DNA of 17,000 nt, taken from the NCBI GenBank assembly GCA_001872995.1, contig MNXO01000088.1, positions 1 through 17,000 of the forward strand, read 5' to 3'. Made by a program: the position numbers and the translations under genes. This document shows positions 16,849 to 17,000 of this stretch, piece after piece. The DNA comes from Bacteroidetes bacterium CG2_30_32_10. Lineage in GTDB: Bacteria > Bacteroidota > Bacteroidia > Bacteroidales > CG2-30-32-10. Positions within the stretch are counted from its first letter, which is position 1. Each line of letters opens with the position of its first letter. Below the pieces are notes generated by a model. The model was not told the DNA's origin. It saw only the letters and a program-made list of their open reading frames with translations, and searched no databases.

Positions 16849-17000
16849 TTATTTTTTATTTAATAAAAAATCGTTGTCATTATTAGCAAAATCATCAACG
16901 TTATTAGCGGCAATGCTTTCTGGGATGGTAACTACAAATGTAGTTCCGAGTTTATGACTATTGAGTTCGATATTTCCATTTATAATATCTAAAACAGATT
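16849..17000 (-). CDS. Sensor histidine kinase, C-terminal end (partial)
   Basis: Only the last 49 codons lie in the window. The reading frame enters at 16998 and stops at 16849-16851. The first half, NGNIELNSHKLGTTFVVTIP, matches the end of a HATPase_c domain, where the final strand carries the G-T-F pattern. An acidic, Asn/Asp-rich tail of about 23 residues follows. There is no CheW-like domain after the ATPase, so it is a PAS/two-component type kinase rather than CheA. It ends 9 bases before cheD, suggesting translational coupling. Confidence 0.75.
   Translation of the reverse strand, partial: SVLDIINGNIELNSHKLGTTFVVTIPESIAANNVDDFANNDNDFLLNKK

Overview
The window is AT-rich DNA (roughly 30% GC by eye) from a member of the Bacteroidota. 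Evidence for this is the long (about 320 residue) NusB form, the nusB / DUF1573 lipoprotein / yajC gene order, an S16 protein with a long charged C-terminal tail, a Bacteroidota-type deacetylase and FemAB-like pair, and promoters of the form TTTG-N19-TAnnTTTG instead of -35/-10 boxes. Genes are densely packed. No stretch longer than about 190 bases lacks a gene, and I see no RNA gene, insertion sequence, CRISPR array or prophage.

Layout: (1) 1-3477, plus strand: a solo DUF262 (GmrSD/ParB-like N-terminal domain) protein, a polysaccharide-deacetylase-like protein, and a FemAB/GNAT-like acyltransferase interrupted by a frameshift in a run of 12 A. (2) 3557-4207, plus: uracil phosphoribosyltransferase, ending at a strong bidirectional hairpin terminator (4222-4258). 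(3) 4287-6122, minus: nusB, a DUF1573 lipoprotein and yajC. (4) 6123-6308: a divergent promoter region. (5) 6309-7432, plus: rpsP and rimM, both translation genes. (6) 7521-10417, plus: UDP-glucose 6-dehydrogenase with its own promoter, then a small cupin and a class III aminotransferase at operon spacing. (7) 10435-17000, minus: the end of a sensor histidine kinase, cheD, cheB, and a very large soluble hybrid kinase (REC, eight PAS, HisKA, HATPase, REC) with its own promoter.

Regions 2-5 are housekeeping functions: pyrimidine salvage, protein export, transcription antitermination and ribosome assembly. Regions 1 and 6 concern envelope or sugar metabolism, plus one possible defence-type gene. 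Region 7 is a signalling block in which receptor-modifying enzymes (CheB, CheD) sit among PAS-type histidine kinases with no CheA, CheW, CheR or receptor gene visible. I do not see a clearly new biological system. The items most worth checking are the poly-A frameshift, the CheB/CheD-kinase block with the double-receiver 8xPAS kinase, and the orphan DUF262 gene. Promoter positions also argue for moving two gene starts downstream (7521 and 15129).
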